The notes beneath the pieces are model-generated. The model searched no databases. It was given only the letters and a program-made list of their open reading frames with translations, and was not told where the DNA came from. From contig NZ_LOIC01000044.1 of the NCBI RefSeq assembly GCF_001684335.1, positions 78,703-142,702 of the forward strand: a stretch of DNA of 64,000 nucleotides. Reading direction: 5' to 3'. The position numbers were made by a program, and so were the translations under genes. The stretch comes from Photorhabdus namnaonensis (GTDB lineage Bacteria; Pseudomonadota; Gammaproteobacteria; Enterobacterales; Enterobacteriaceae). Numbering within the stretch: position 1 is the stretch's first letter; each line of letters opens with the position of its first letter. This document shows, piece after piece, positions 8,475 through 17,258 of the stretch.

Positions 8475-9208
8475 CGCCTGATGAGTGCCGAGCCGGGGAA
8501 ACCTCCGAACGGCAATGGCTCATCTTTACCAAATCGAGACTGACACGCTAGCAACAGACCGGAGCATTTGTCTTTACTGGGATCGTCAACAGGATTGTCG
8601 TTTTCATCAAAATACCGTGTTCCGGCGTAGTCACAGCCTTTGCCCGTTCGGTACCATCCACGAGCGCACCATTCACACAGACTATGAATCTGCCGTGTTG
8701 GGATCTTCAATCCTTGCAAATCAGCCGGACTCGCAAGCTCAAACTTTACGGCTTCGTCATCTTCTGATTCTTTCCTGTCGATATAGAAAACTTGTACTCT
8801 CTCTTGTTCAGGATCGGCTGTTGGGTTGCTATCTTTGAAATTAGTGGCGTCAAGATAATGAACAAAAGTGTCACGAATAGTCACTTTCGCCTGGACCATA
8901 TCATCAAATCTCAGGCATAGCGCTGTGATTAACCCATCAATATTAGCAACAGCTAATTTGGGACGCGCGGACTGTCCGTCACTTGACATGTCTAAGCCTT
9001 CGATATTAACAGGCCACGGACCGTACTCTTTTCCCTGCCACCAGAGTGATTTTTTAGGCGGTTTATCGGTTTTTAACTCTGCCGAGGTATAGGGAATAGT
9101 TTCATTGTGAAACCTCAGAATATCAGCGCCAAATGCTGTTCCGTCTACTTCATACAACCGAATCGTATTGCCCGGTTCGAGTTTTTGCACATCAGCATTT
9201 ATCATCAT
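8471..9208 (-). CDS. L: Minor tail protein L (iron-sulfur tail tip protein)
   Basis: Lambda gpL homologue of 245 residues, starting MMINADVQKLEPG with TAGGAG five bases upstream. A longer in-frame extension lacks such a site and overlaps M. The C-terminal part keeps four cysteines (CEWC, KGCDY, DKCSG and a later C) in the spacing expected for the Fe-S cluster reported for lambda gpL. It is a structural tail tip subunit between M and K. Confidence 0.9.
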   Translation of the reverse strand: MMINADVQKLEPGNTIRLYEVDGTAFGADILRFHNETIPYTSAELKTDKPPKKSLWWQGKEYGPWPVNIEGLDMSSDGQSARPKLAVANIDGLITALCLRFDDMVQAKVTIRDTFVHYLDATNFKDSNPTADPEQERVQVFYIDRKESEDDEAVKFELASPADLQGLKIPTRQIHSLCEWCARGWYRTGKGCDYAGTRYFDENDNPVDDPSKDKCSGLLLACQSRFGKDEPLPFGGFPGSALIRR

Positions 9209-9215
9209 TATGCTC

Positions 9216-9551
9216 CTAAGGGTGATAAGCCTGGGTAAAGCTGGCAGACAGTGAATAATTCCCACCGCCGAGGGCTGTTGTCTTATACGCGTCGCAACGA
9301 TAAAGCCCGACATCATCAAGTGATGGACTCCATTGAAATGATTTGTAACCACCGTGGCGGTCAATGAAATCAACAATCGCGCGGATATATGCCTCGTTGC
9401 CGACAAACGACAATTCCCATTTTTGGCTTTTCGGGTGAATGCCATCCCCGGCTACTTGTGCGTAGCCATCGCCGAATTGCGCTTTTCTGACTCGAAAATT
9501 CACATCAGCGGCGGCTTGAATGCGCGGTGACCACGTGAATGTCTCAAGCAT
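9216..9551 (-). CDS. M: Minor tail protein M
   Basis: This 111-residue lambda gpM-like protein begins MLETFTWSP. It contains FGDGYAQVAGDG, WELSFVGN and FIDRHGGYKSFQWSP, all typical of the family. It is a tail tip component that closes the tip around the tape measure. It starts directly after the tape measure stop codon, and L follows 7 bases later. Confidence 0.92.
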   Translation of the reverse strand: MLETFTWSPRIQAAADVNFRVRKAQFGDGYAQVAGDGIHPKSQKWELSFVGNEAYIRAIVDFIDRHGGYKSFQWSPSLDDVGLYRCDAYKTTALGGGNYSLSASFTQAYHP

Positions 9552-12500
9552 TTATCTTCTCCATAGTGGGCCGCCCGGACGTAAATCTTTGTCACGGAGT
9601 TCGCGGTAGCGGTTATCGACAAAAGATGCAATCTGAGATCCAAACGCTTCCAATCCTGTCGGGGCTTGTGAAGACGTATTCCCATTGCCATCAATCTGAA
9701 TAAAGACTTGCGGCGCGGCGCTGACTGCCTGTGTATTGGGACTAGACGCCCTAACACCTAATGAACCATCCGGGCCGCGTTTTAGCGGTAAAATTGCCTC
9801 CGGTCCAGCTTCACCCATCAAGCCCGTCGCGCCTTTAGCAAAAGCAAACAGTGTCGGGTTGCTGACAATTTGTCCACTATATGCGCTTAAACTTGGAGAC
9901 GAATAAACGCCTCCTTTAGCGTTCAACTTTGGCGGCATTGGTACAAGTTGACCATTGGCTTTTGTAACTCCCCCACCAACGCCGGAAAATCCACCAAATA
10001 GCCCAGATACGGCATTGGTTATCATCGCCTGCATAGCAATGCGAATCAGATCTTGAATGATAGATTGAGCAAGAGAAGCGGTAAGTTCTTTCAGCGAATC
10101 AGAGAAACTCTTTGTTCCCATGAGCATCCCTGTTAGCGCATTTCCTGTTCGCTGTTCAACTGTATCCAACAGATTCATCTGCATTTTCTGAAAACTGCCC
10201 TGACTTGCATATAGCTCTTTCGCTGCGGTAAGTTGCGCCTCTTTCGATTTGTTGGTCGCTGCTGTCATCAGCATTTCATAACGCTCTTTGTTAATACGGC
10301 CATCTTCATAATAGGCCGTATAAAGAGCCTTCTGCTGTTCAAGCTGATTTTGCAATTGAATAATAGGATCGACTTCACCGGCCATATCAACATGTGGGGC
10401 AGAGGCCGCTTTAGCCTGTTCAGCTAATCTTTCTTTTGTTGCTTCTTGATTGAGAACCAACCTGGCTGTGAGGTATTCACGCTCAGTCAGTAATCTCGCA
10501 TCAAAAATCGCCTTAAGCTCTTTGCTAGCCTCGGACTCTTGACGAACTGTAGCTTTAGCAGGTGCGTACTTTTCTGCTAACGCCATGCGCTCACGCTGAT
10601 AATTTTCTTCATTCAATACAAGTAACTTGCTAACTTCTGACTGGGATACCCCGGCCTTTTTTGCTAATGCAAGAATTTTCTGATGAGTTTCACTCTCACT
10701 CGTACCTATCCGGGTTAGACTATCAGCATGTGCACTTTCTATTTCACGACGCAATTGTTGATATTGACTCAACACCTGCTGCCTTTTTGAGTCCCCTGCA
10801 CCTGAGCCATTGCCCGTCCAAGGGCTGGCCGGTTTTTCTTCTTGTGGTTTTACTTCTTGTGGTTTTACTTCGAACTTACCACCCGCTAATACCTTTTTTC
10901 CATTCGCAATATTTTCATTTATTTTCTGCTCGGCAGTCTTAAGGTCTTCTAATTTGCTCTCTATTTGTTTCTTTTCTTTTTCTAGCCTCTTAGGATCATC
11001 ATATAAAAAACCCAGTACCCCTTCACGGCGAGATTTTGAGATATTAATTCGGGTATCAGAATATCGTCCTAACTGGCTTTCTAACTGATTTTTCTCTTTT
11101 TTTATATTTTCTAAATCATCTTGCCATCCATCCATTTTTAATTCTATTTTGACTTTAGATAATTGTTGAAGCACTTCAACAGTTTCGATAGTAGCGTCTT
11201 TTAAATTGAGTATCTCTTTTCTTGACTCTACGCTCCTGTTATACAAATAAACCAGAGCTGAACCCGCCAACATTGCTGCGCCGAAAGGCCCGCCGATCAG
11301 GGATAAGGCTCCACTAGCCAACCCAGCTGAAACTGACAATGCACGAGTTGAAAATGATAATTGCCTATTTGCGGCAGCGAGTTTATTTTTTGCAGCCGCC
11401 TCATTGAGATTAGCTTCCCGAATTTGGCGACTGAGTGCGACATGTTCTTTTTGGTAACTGACATTAATACCATTTTGGCGATTAATAACAGATTGTGTAG
11501 CCAGCCAACGCGCTTGTTCCCCCGCCTGATTGCGCATGGCTCGTGCCGCATCAATAGTTTGCCTTGCAATTTCCGCTTGCTGCTTCGCAGCAGACCGAGT
11601 AGCTTTTTCTGTGCCACGCCAGGCACTGATATTCTCCCGCAATCCCGCTGTAAGTTTGGTTCCCAGTGCAGGGATCAAAGTATAGAGAGCAATATTAGCT
11701 ACTGCATTAAAATTATCAGATAAGCTGTTAACTGCATCTGTTGCGGCTTTAACACCGGACCGCAGAGGCCCATCTGTACTTTGGCCTATCTTAATTGCCA
11801 TTCCTTCGAATGCACTGGATAAACTGAGTAAATCGCCATTCAGGTTATTTACCCTGATCGCAGCCTGGTCATATGCCGTTCGGGTTCCCGTCAGTGCAAC
11901 AGTCAACTCATCAAGTTTAGTTTTACTTTGAACCAGAATTGAAGCCGCATTGATGTTTTCCAAGCCAAATAACTTCACTGCTTCTTTTGTCGATAAATTC
12001 TTTTTTGATAAGTTCTCAAGTGCAGTAGACAACCCAACAACTGAGGGCTTCAACTTTTTATCTGTTCCCTTTTCAAGATGCAAGATTACGTTACGCAGTG
12101 CGGTGCCAGCTTCACCACCTTTAACTTCACGTTCAGCAAGTACTTGAATAGCTGCATTAAGTTCTTCAAAACTGACTTTGGCTTGAGCGGCAGCTACCCC
12201 CCCGTTTTTAATTGCTGCGGCTGTATCTGTAATTTCTGATGAGCCGTATTTCGCGCCCGCTGCAAGCACGTTAATATAGCGATCTGCTTCGGCAGCACTA
12301 ACACCGAACTGATTGAGTGATAACGCCAGTGTCCTTGTTGCATCGGGCAAAGTCGTGCCGCCAGCTTGCGCCAAGATTAACGCTGAATTTGTTACCTTAA
12401 TCAGCCCGTCGTTGGTTTTCATGAGTTCAGGTTTAGCGCTAGCCATCAATTTTAATGCTGTTGCGGCCTGGCTTGCGCTGTATTCCGTCGTGCGCCCCAT

Positions 12501-12836
12501 GTGTTGCGCCGCATCATCAAATTGCTTCAATTGCGCACCTGTCGCACCGGTGATGGCAGACAGATCAGATAACGCCTGACCATATTGACGAGTTGTGCTG
12601 ATAATACCGCCAAGAGAAAGACCGGTACCTCCAATTAAAGCCAGCTTCCCGGCCAATCCTGAAACGGCTTTCCCAACAGTCAAATAAGCCTGCTCCGCTT
12701 TCTTTGCATCATCTTGCACTTTTCTTGCAAAACGACCCGACTCACGGCCAGCTGAATCATACGCTTTAAACAAACTGGTTTTAAATTCTGTGCTGTTGAG
12801 TAATAACCCAACAGACAGCGTTGCTAAATTTGCCAT
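9552..12836 (-). CDS. H: Tail tape measure protein
   Basis: About 1094 residues from MANLATLSVGLLL, with AGGA 8 bases upstream; a 14-codon longer frame has weaker support. A TP901-type tape measure core lies in the first ~350 residues (AAIKNGGVAAAQ, GGEAGTALRNVILHL). A hydrophobic segment lies near residues 500-540, long Ala/Gln/Lys coiled coils follow, and the end is lambda gpH-like (GLMGEAGPEAILPLKRG). Tape measure length sets tail length; it is longer than lambda gpH (853 residues), so a longer tail is expected. Confidence 0.92.
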   Translation of the reverse strand: MANLATLSVGLLLNSTEFKTSLFKAYDSAGRESGRFARKVQDDAKKAEQAYLTVGKAVSGLAGKLALIGGTGLSLGGIISTTRQYGQALSDLSAITGATGAQLKQFDDAAQHMGRTTEYSASQAATALKLMASAKPELMKTNDGLIKVTNSALILAQAGGTTLPDATRTLALSLNQFGVSAAEADRYINVLAAGAKYGSSEITDTAAAIKNGGVAAAQAKVSFEELNAAIQVLAEREVKGGEAGTALRNVILHLEKGTDKKLKPSVVGLSTALENLSKKNLSTKEAVKLFGLENINAASILVQSKTKLDELTVALTGTRTAYDQAAIRVNNLNGDLLSLSSAFEGMAIKIGQSTDGPLRSGVKAATDAVNSLSDNFNAVANIALYTLIPALGTKLTAGLRENISAWRGTEKATRSAAKQQAEIARQTIDAARAMRNQAGEQARWLATQSVINRQNGINVSYQKEHVALSRQIREANLNEAAAKNKLAAANRQLSFSTRALSVSAGLASGALSLIGGPFGAAMLAGSALVYLYNRSVESRKEILNLKDATIETVEVLQQLSKVKIELKMDGWQDDLENIKKEKNQLESQLGRYSDTRINISKSRREGVLGFLYDDPKRLEKEKKQIESKLEDLKTAEQKINENIANGKKVLAGGKFEVKPQEVKPQEEKPASPWTGNGSGAGDSKRQQVLSQYQQLRREIESAHADSLTRIGTSESETHQKILALAKKAGVSQSEVSKLLVLNEENYQRERMALAEKYAPAKATVRQESEASKELKAIFDARLLTEREYLTARLVLNQEATKERLAEQAKAASAPHVDMAGEVDPIIQLQNQLEQQKALYTAYYEDGRINKERYEMLMTAATNKSKEAQLTAAKELYASQGSFQKMQMNLLDTVEQRTGNALTGMLMGTKSFSDSLKELTASLAQSIIQDLIRIAMQAMITNAVSGLFGGFSGVGGGVTKANGQLVPMPPKLNAKGGVYSSPSLSAYSGQIVSNPTLFAFAKGATGLMGEAGPEAILPLKRGPDGSLGVRASSPNTQAVSAAPQVFIQIDGNGNTSSQAPTGLEAFGSQIASFVDNRYRELRDKDLRPGGPLWRR

Positions 12837-12847
12837 TGCGTGAGTCC

Positions 12848-13431
12848 TTACAATAAAGCACGTATAACCGCTACACACTGCTCTTCTATTGAATCATCTT
12901 GCAGCGAAGCATTGGAATAAGATGGGGGAGTATTGACGGGCTTATCGTCATCGTGTTTGTTCCGAAGTTTGTAAAAAGCCTGCCAGTGGAGCAGAATGTC
13001 GGCGGGTAGTGCCGCTATTTTTCGTGGATCTGTCTCGCCGTGATGATCTGCCATACTAAAGATGAAGTTCAACAACGGCGAGTTGATTAGTTTTTTTCCG
13101 CTTCCTCTAGCGTGCCGATTGAATGCCTCTTAACTTTTGCAATTGCATCAAGCAAGGCCACGTTATCATGCGCCCTCAAAAGTTCGTCAGCTGTTGGAAC
13201 CTCATCAACATGCAACTTTTTACCTGTTTCATCAACAAGGCAATCAATAATAAGCTGGATGTTAAGTAACGAGGCTTTTCGAATATCACCGTCATCACTT
13301 GCTTTTTGTACCGCCTCCTCTTGATCAAGTAGTTCAGCAGCACTTAAACGACGTAAATTGACTTTAGTTTCAAACAGTTCAACTTCAATGACTGTATTTT
13401 TTGTCTTTAGCAGTGAGGATTTTATGCTCAT
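12848..13431 (-). CDS. Tail assembly chaperone GT (programmed -1 frameshift product)
   Basis: This product reads the 114-residue G frame to the slippery site at 13090-13096 and then shifts -1 into an open frame ending at 12848. The predicted fusion is about 194 residues. The T part contains FIFSMADHHGETDPRKIAALPADI. In lambda gpG and gpGT coat the tape measure and recruit the tube protein. The position between the tube gene and the tape measure is exactly that of lambda G/T. The T frame has no good start of its own, which supports frameshifting. Confidence 0.85.
13087..13431 (-). CDS. Tail assembly chaperone G
   Basis: This 114-residue protein (MSIKSSLLKTKNTVIEVELFE) is rich in charged helices and ends EEAEKN. 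It is the zero-frame product of the G/GT pair, and its ATG overlaps the stop of the tube gene (ATGA). Sequence similarity to lambda gpG is low. The call rests on gene order, size and the canonical slippery heptamer at the end. Confidence 0.85.
   Translation of the reverse strand: MSIKSSLLKTKNTVIEVELFETKVNLRRLSAAELLDQEEAVQKASDDGDIRKASLLNIQLIIDCLVDETGKKLHVDEVPTADELLRAHDNVALLDAIAKVKRHSIGTLEEAEKN
13090..13096 (-). other. Programmed -1 ribosomal frameshift site (A AAA AAC)
   Basis: On the minus strand the end of G reads GCG GAA AAA AAC TAA. The heptamer A AAA AAC is in the correct zero-frame phasing for simultaneous -1 slippage and sits directly on the stop codon. After the shift the frame continues CTA ATC AAC into the T coding region. 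Confidence 0.88.
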
Positions 13432-13907
13432 TGTTTATTACCTCCAGTTGTGGCTGGTTTTGGGGTAACGACACCCCAAACAAGGTTGTTTTGTTTGCCC
13501 TTGACGGTAATCTGTATCACTTCACTCGCTGGCGCTGTAATTTCGCTCATTTCCCAGCCCGACAATGCCAAGATCATTGTAGCCGTCCGTTTATTTGGCA
13601 GGGCAATATAGAATTGTACTGTTTCACGATTCTGCGCAGCATTCAGAAAGTTGGTGAAATCGACGTTTTCAGGATCATCAATGAAACCGAGTGTTTTCTC
13701 GGGGCCTTCCGGCATATCAGAAATAAACTGCTTATTAGTATCAATGAGCGTTGTGCAATCAATGAAGCTGCCTGTTAATCCTGTTGCGCCAAGCGCTTTA
13801 CAGTTTATGAGTGGTTTCATTACATCAACTGTCTCACCGGGCTTGCCGAATTTTACGATTGTGCCAGCGGGAAGCATTGCGTACTCTGGCGAAGATTTAT
13901 CAGCCAT
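13428..13907 (-). CDS. V: Major tail tube protein
   Basis: This 159-residue protein starts MADKSSPEYAMLPAGTIVKFG, with an internal FIDCTTLIDTNKQFI and a predicted beta-rich body, like tail tube proteins of lambdoid phages of the HK97 type. It polymerises into the tail tube. It is shorter than lambda gpV (246) because the C-terminal Ig-like domain is absent. It is followed by overlapping G. Confidence 0.82.
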   Translation of the reverse strand: MADKSSPEYAMLPAGTIVKFGKPGETVDVMKPLINCKALGATGLTGSFIDCTTLIDTNKQFISDMPEGPEKTLGFIDDPENVDFTNFLNAAQNRETVQFYIALPNKRTATMILALSGWEMSEITAPASEVIQITVKGKQNNLVWGVVTPKPATTGGNKQ

Positions 13908-13933
13908 AATGATTACTCCAAAAATTTATTGAT

Positions 13934-14338
13934 TTATTTGCTATAACTACTTAAAGCGTCGCGGATTTCTGCTGTAAGCGTTTTTAATACTGCTGATCTG
14001 TTATAATCAAGCGCGGGCCGGATGAACGGAGCTGCGATTTGCTTAACCGTGCCGAACTCTTGGGCTATGGCTTTCATACGATGTTTTTTGGTCGGGGCAA
14101 CGGTGATCATTACTCCGTCCCGATATTTTTTAGCGCGACTGCTGCGGATTTTAATATCATCACGCATATGTGGTCCGGGGCTGTTTTTGTCATACCCAGC
14201 ATGCCGTTGCATATCTTCTTTGACGACTTCCATTGCAGCTTTACCCGCTGAACGTAGAATTTTGGTCTGTAGTTCAGCGTCTAGCTCATTGAGTTTTCGC
14301 CCCAGTTCTGCCAGTCCCTTTACTTCAACCTTCATCAT
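13934..14338 (-). CDS. HK97 gp10-like head-tail/tail completion protein
   Basis: About 134 residues from MMKVEVKGLAELG, chosen because GGAG lies 7 bases upstream; a longer frame starts inside the preceding gene. The N-terminal pattern G-L-x-E-L-x-x-K-L and the later MRDDIKIR, a basic middle and EFGTVKQIAAPFIRPALD are typical of the HK97 gp10 family. That family joins or caps the tail at the head-tail interface. It overlaps the next-upstream gene by 14 bases. Confidence 0.85.
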   Translation of the reverse strand: MMKVEVKGLAELGRKLNELDAELQTKILRSAGKAAMEVVKEDMQRHAGYDKNSPGPHMRDDIKIRSSRAKKYRDGVMITVAPTKKHRMKAIAQEFGTVKQIAAPFIRPALDYNRSAVLKTLTAEIRDALSSYSK

Positions 14339-14723
14339 ATAAATTCTCCGAATAGCAGATAATAAAGTCACGCGTCATGCGATATTGCACCCGACCTTTT
14401 GTCAGATCAGTTTTATCCTGATGCACAATGCCTCTTGTGACGGCCTGAACAGGATATTGCCCGATATAGCCATGAGTAATATTTTCCCATGCGTTTTTGA
14501 CAGATTTGTCCAGTTCAAGTAAACGGGCATAGTCATCAATGAGATAAATCGATATCTGAAACCGAGCGTTGACTAACGAAGTGATAGCAAGACCGGTATC
14601 AAACTTCGGATCACTGATACGCTGGTATGTCACGCCCTCTTGAATATTATCGGGAAGCAACAAAGGGTAAGCGGGTAATTGGGTGATTTCCTCCAACGAA
14701 GCTTTAATGTCATATTCGATCAT
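14325..14723 (-). CDS. Tail terminator/completion protein (DUF3168-like)
   Basis: About 132 residues from MIEYDIKASLEEI; the frame extends 20 codons further back into the adaptor gene, but those codons look spurious. PLLLPDNIQEGVTYQRIS and a short mixed alpha/beta domain match the DUF3168/gpU-like completion family, whose members form the hexameric ring terminating the tail tube. The position between the gp10-like and adaptor genes fits. Confidence 0.75.
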   Translation of the reverse strand: MIEYDIKASLEEITQLPAYPLLLPDNIQEGVTYQRISDPKFDTGLAITSLVNARFQISIYLIDDYARLLELDKSVKNAWENITHGYIGQYPVQAVTRGIVHQDKTDLTKGRVQYRMTRDFIICYSENLYDEG

Positions 14724-15042
14724 GCCGCGCATCCGCCTCTGCTGTGATAAGAAGTTTGTCAGGTTTGGTGCGGTCTGCTGCACGCACGGTAAACACGCGA
14801 CCTTTCCATGCTATTTGCCAGTCAATATCAACATCTTTTCTCGGACGCAGAGTAAACAACAGCGTTTCAACAACCTGTTGTTGATCCAGTGTCCTGATTT
14901 TCCGGTTAGATATCGGTTCAACACCCGACCACACAGTAGCAACTAACTCGGAGGTTGTTCTTTCTGCGCCCGTTTTCGGATCACGAACGGTTGTGACACG
15001 ATACAAACCGACGCGGAAACGTAGTTTGCCTGTTTCAATCAT
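14710..15042 (-). CDS. Head-tail adaptor/joining protein
   Basis: This 110-residue protein (MIETGKLRFRVGLYR...) contains DPKTGAERTTSELVATVWSG, R-x-L-D-Q-Q-x-V-x-E and a C-terminal Y/F-T-V-R-A-A-D segment, the phage_H_T_join/SPP1 gp16-like pattern. It connects the portal-connector assembly to the tail and lies between the connector and completion genes, as in HK97-like phages. Confidence 0.85.
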   Translation of the reverse strand: MIETGKLRFRVGLYRVTTVRDPKTGAERTTSELVATVWSGVEPISNRKIRTLDQQQVVETLLFTLRPRKDVDIDWQIAWKGRVFTVRAADRTKPDKLLITAEADARHDRI

Positions 15043-15050
15043 TTATCTTC

Positions 15051-15344
15051 TCACAATGGTATAAATCGGTAAGGTTCTAATAAGTTTTTGAATCCCGCAG
15101 GGAGGACTTTAGGCTCCCGGTTTTCATACCAGAACCCGACCGCTAGCATGATCGCTAATTTGATATCGTCAGTAATAACCAAACCCTCACTGATATCATC
15201 GGGTACCCGGTCATCAAAAAGTGGGCGGTTAATAAAATTCTCGGCGCGTTGATGGGCAGCTTTGGCATACGTTACCAGTAAGTTATCTTCTTCATCCGTA
15301 TCTATGCGACATTGTGCCCGCAACTCTTCAATAGTGGGGATCAT
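15051..15344 (-). CDS. Head-tail connector (gp6-like)
   Basis: This 97-residue all-helical protein begins IPTIEELRAQCRIDTDEEDNLL and includes YAKAAHQRAENFINRPL, the HK97 gp6-type connector signature. It forms the ring below the portal. It is the first gene after the major capsid gene, as expected for the module. Confidence 0.88.
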   Translation of the reverse strand: MIPTIEELRAQCRIDTDEEDNLLVTYAKAAHQRAENFINRPLFDDRVPDDISEGLVITDDIKLAIMLAVGFWYENREPKVLPAGFKNLLEPYRFIPL

Positions 15345-15385
15345 ATCAACCTCTATAAAAAGGCGGCATACTGGCCGCCCGAAGA

Positions 15386-16594
15386 TTACTTGGCGGCATC
15401 CGCCGCTTTCAGCAGTTTTACCGCGTTGCTGTCCACCAGCATTGAACCGACGCGCTTAGTGGTGTAGAACTGCACAAAGGGCTTGTTTGTGTACGGGTCA
15501 CGCAACATACGAACACCGATACGGTCCAGAATGGTGTAGCAGCGTTTGAAGTTACCAAAGGCAATTGGCACAGCACCAGTCGCCAAGTCCGCAAACTGTT
15601 CATTTTCGGCAATGCCGTAACCCAACAGCGCGGAAGGCTGGCCCAACTGCAAACCCGGCTGCCAGATATAGTTACCCTGGCTGTCTTTCAGGGTGCGCAC
15701 GGCGAATAACAATTTGTTGTTCATCATGAATTTAGCCCCATTGCGATACGGTTTACGCAGGGTATAAATCAGTTGCATGACTTCATCCGCAGTCACCTCG
15801 CTCGCTTTTTTTAGTAAAAGATGCTGCAAGGTACCCCACTCGCGGTCTTTGTCTGCTTTGTCATCAGAGCCAAAAGCCAGCAAACCCTTTGGTTTCTTGA
15901 CGCCATCACCATTTGTAAAGGCCGCTTCTTCCTGCTCGGCAAATTCCTGAGCCAATTCACTGGTAATAAAGGCTTCAACATCAAAGAAAGCATCATCAAG
16001 CATACGTTGAGTGGCAGCCGGATTACCGTAGATTTCCCCCCAAACTGGATCGATAGTCCCTAGTTTAGCGGTTGCTGTTTCTGGGCGTTCATCAGTTTCA
16101 CCCACCCAGCCGCTGGTTGTACCGCCCTTATTGACCAGTCTCTTGTATTCCGGTGTTCCAATTGGCACTACATTACATTCAGCACGCATCACGACCTCAT
16201 CTTTCAATGCGCTGATGATATTGCGGTCTAACTCTTCCGGTACCGCATACCCCCCATCAGGATCGTTGGTCGTTTGCATGGCTTTTTGCTCCAGCTCGGC
16301 CAGCCCGTCTTCTTTACCTTTGCGGATAAACTGGGTGAATGCGGTCTTGTGCTCACTGGCCGCCTTGCTGTGGCCGCCTGCTGGGCGTTTCAGTGCCACC
16401 AACTCTTCTTCCAGCTCGGTTTTTAGGGCATCCAGTTCAGACAGTTTGCCATTCAACGTATCCACCTGCCCGGCCAATTTGCCTTTTTCGGCTTCAATAG
16501 CCTCGATACGCTTATCATTTTTCTCTCTGAATTCGTCAAAACGCTTTTGTAGTTCCTGCGCGACTTCTTCAACATCTTTCTTTTCAATAGCCAT
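15386..16594 (-). CDS. Major capsid protein, HK97 family
   Basis: This 402-residue HK97-fold major head protein has a charged coiled-coil delta/scaffold region in its first ~105 residues, expected to be removed by the prohead protease. The coat domain begins around DPDGGYAVPEELDRNII and contains IPIGTPEYKRLVNKGG-like and MLRDPYTNKPFVQF segments. The protease gene is directly upstream and the connector directly downstream. I could not decide from sequence alone whether chain-mail cross-link residues are kept. Confidence 0.95.
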   Translation of the reverse strand: MAIEKKDVEEVAQELQKRFDEFREKNDKRIEAIEAEKGKLAGQVDTLNGKLSELDALKTELEEELVALKRPAGGHSKAASEHKTAFTQFIRKGKEDGLAELEQKAMQTTNDPDGGYAVPEELDRNIISALKDEVVMRAECNVVPIGTPEYKRLVNKGGTTSGWVGETDERPETATAKLGTIDPVWGEIYGNPAATQRMLDDAFFDVEAFITSELAQEFAEQEEAAFTNGDGVKKPKGLLAFGSDDKADKDREWGTLQHLLLKKASEVTADEVMQLIYTLRKPYRNGAKFMMNNKLLFAVRTLKDSQGNYIWQPGLQLGQPSALLGYGIAENEQFADLATGAVPIAFGNFKRCYTILDRIGVRMLRDPYTNKPFVQFYTTKRVGSMLVDSNAVKLLKAADAAK

Positions 16595-16607
16595 GATTGG
16601 ACTCCGA

Positions 16608-17258
16608 TTAAAATTTCAATGATTTCAACGCACTCAATACAGACACGTCACCATCAGCATCACGCTGAGACAATGCGCCATACCCCTCAGCCATGAATGC
16701 TTTGGCTTGGGAGCGTGAGAGTCCAACGTCGCGCAGGACTCGCTCAATACTTTTGGGTGTGGGGATCTCACCACGGGCAAATACTGATTTAACATTGCCG
16801 ACACGCGCCTCATCATTAGCCGGAAAAGTGACAAGGCTGACTTCCCACAGATCGATTTCTTTTAGGAGAAATGCCTCTTTCGTTCCGTCGTATTCCCAAT
16901 CTCTTAGGATGTAACCAATAGAAAGGCCGGAGAGTGATCCGGCCTTCATGTGCGCGTGAGCTCGTTTTGCCAGCGGGTCATCATCAATCAGCAACCGCCC
17001 CTTGAGATATAACCCCACCTCATCTTCTTTCATATCGGTATAGATACCGATGGGTTCGTCTATTCGATGCTGCCAGAGCAAGGCCGGTAAAGCTCCCCGG
17101 TCACGCCATTGCTTCAGGGAGTTTTCAAAGGCACCCGGTAATACAATATCATCAAAGCTGTCTTTGACGCCGAACACCGAACCGTACCCCTCAAACTCGC
17201 CGCTGTCGCTGACTGATTTCAGTTTTAACGGCACATCAAGCCGCTGTTTCGTCATCAT
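16608..17258 (-). CDS. HK97-type prohead protease
   Basis: This 216-residue serine protease belongs to the U35/HK97 family and matures the capsid by cleaving the capsid delta domain. The family landmarks are present: GYGSVFGVKDSFDDIVLPGAF near the start, LLWQH (catalytic His), GSLSGLSIGY (catalytic Ser) and EIDLWEVSLVTFPAN. The start overlaps the end of the portal gene by 23 bases. The C-terminus is a helical tail. Confidence 0.95.
   Translation of the reverse strand: MMTKQRLDVPLKLKSVSDSGEFEGYGSVFGVKDSFDDIVLPGAFENSLKQWRDRGALPALLWQHRIDEPIGIYTDMKEDEVGLYLKGRLLIDDDPLAKRAHAHMKAGSLSGLSIGYILRDWEYDGTKEAFLLKEIDLWEVSLVTFPANDEARVGNVKSVFARGEIPTPKSIERVLRDVGLSRSQAKAFMAEGYGALSQRDADGDVSVLSALKSLKF

Noticed and set aside
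9500-9757. 85-codon minus-strand frame over the tape measure end
   Set aside because: Out-of-frame shadow of the tape measure and M genes.
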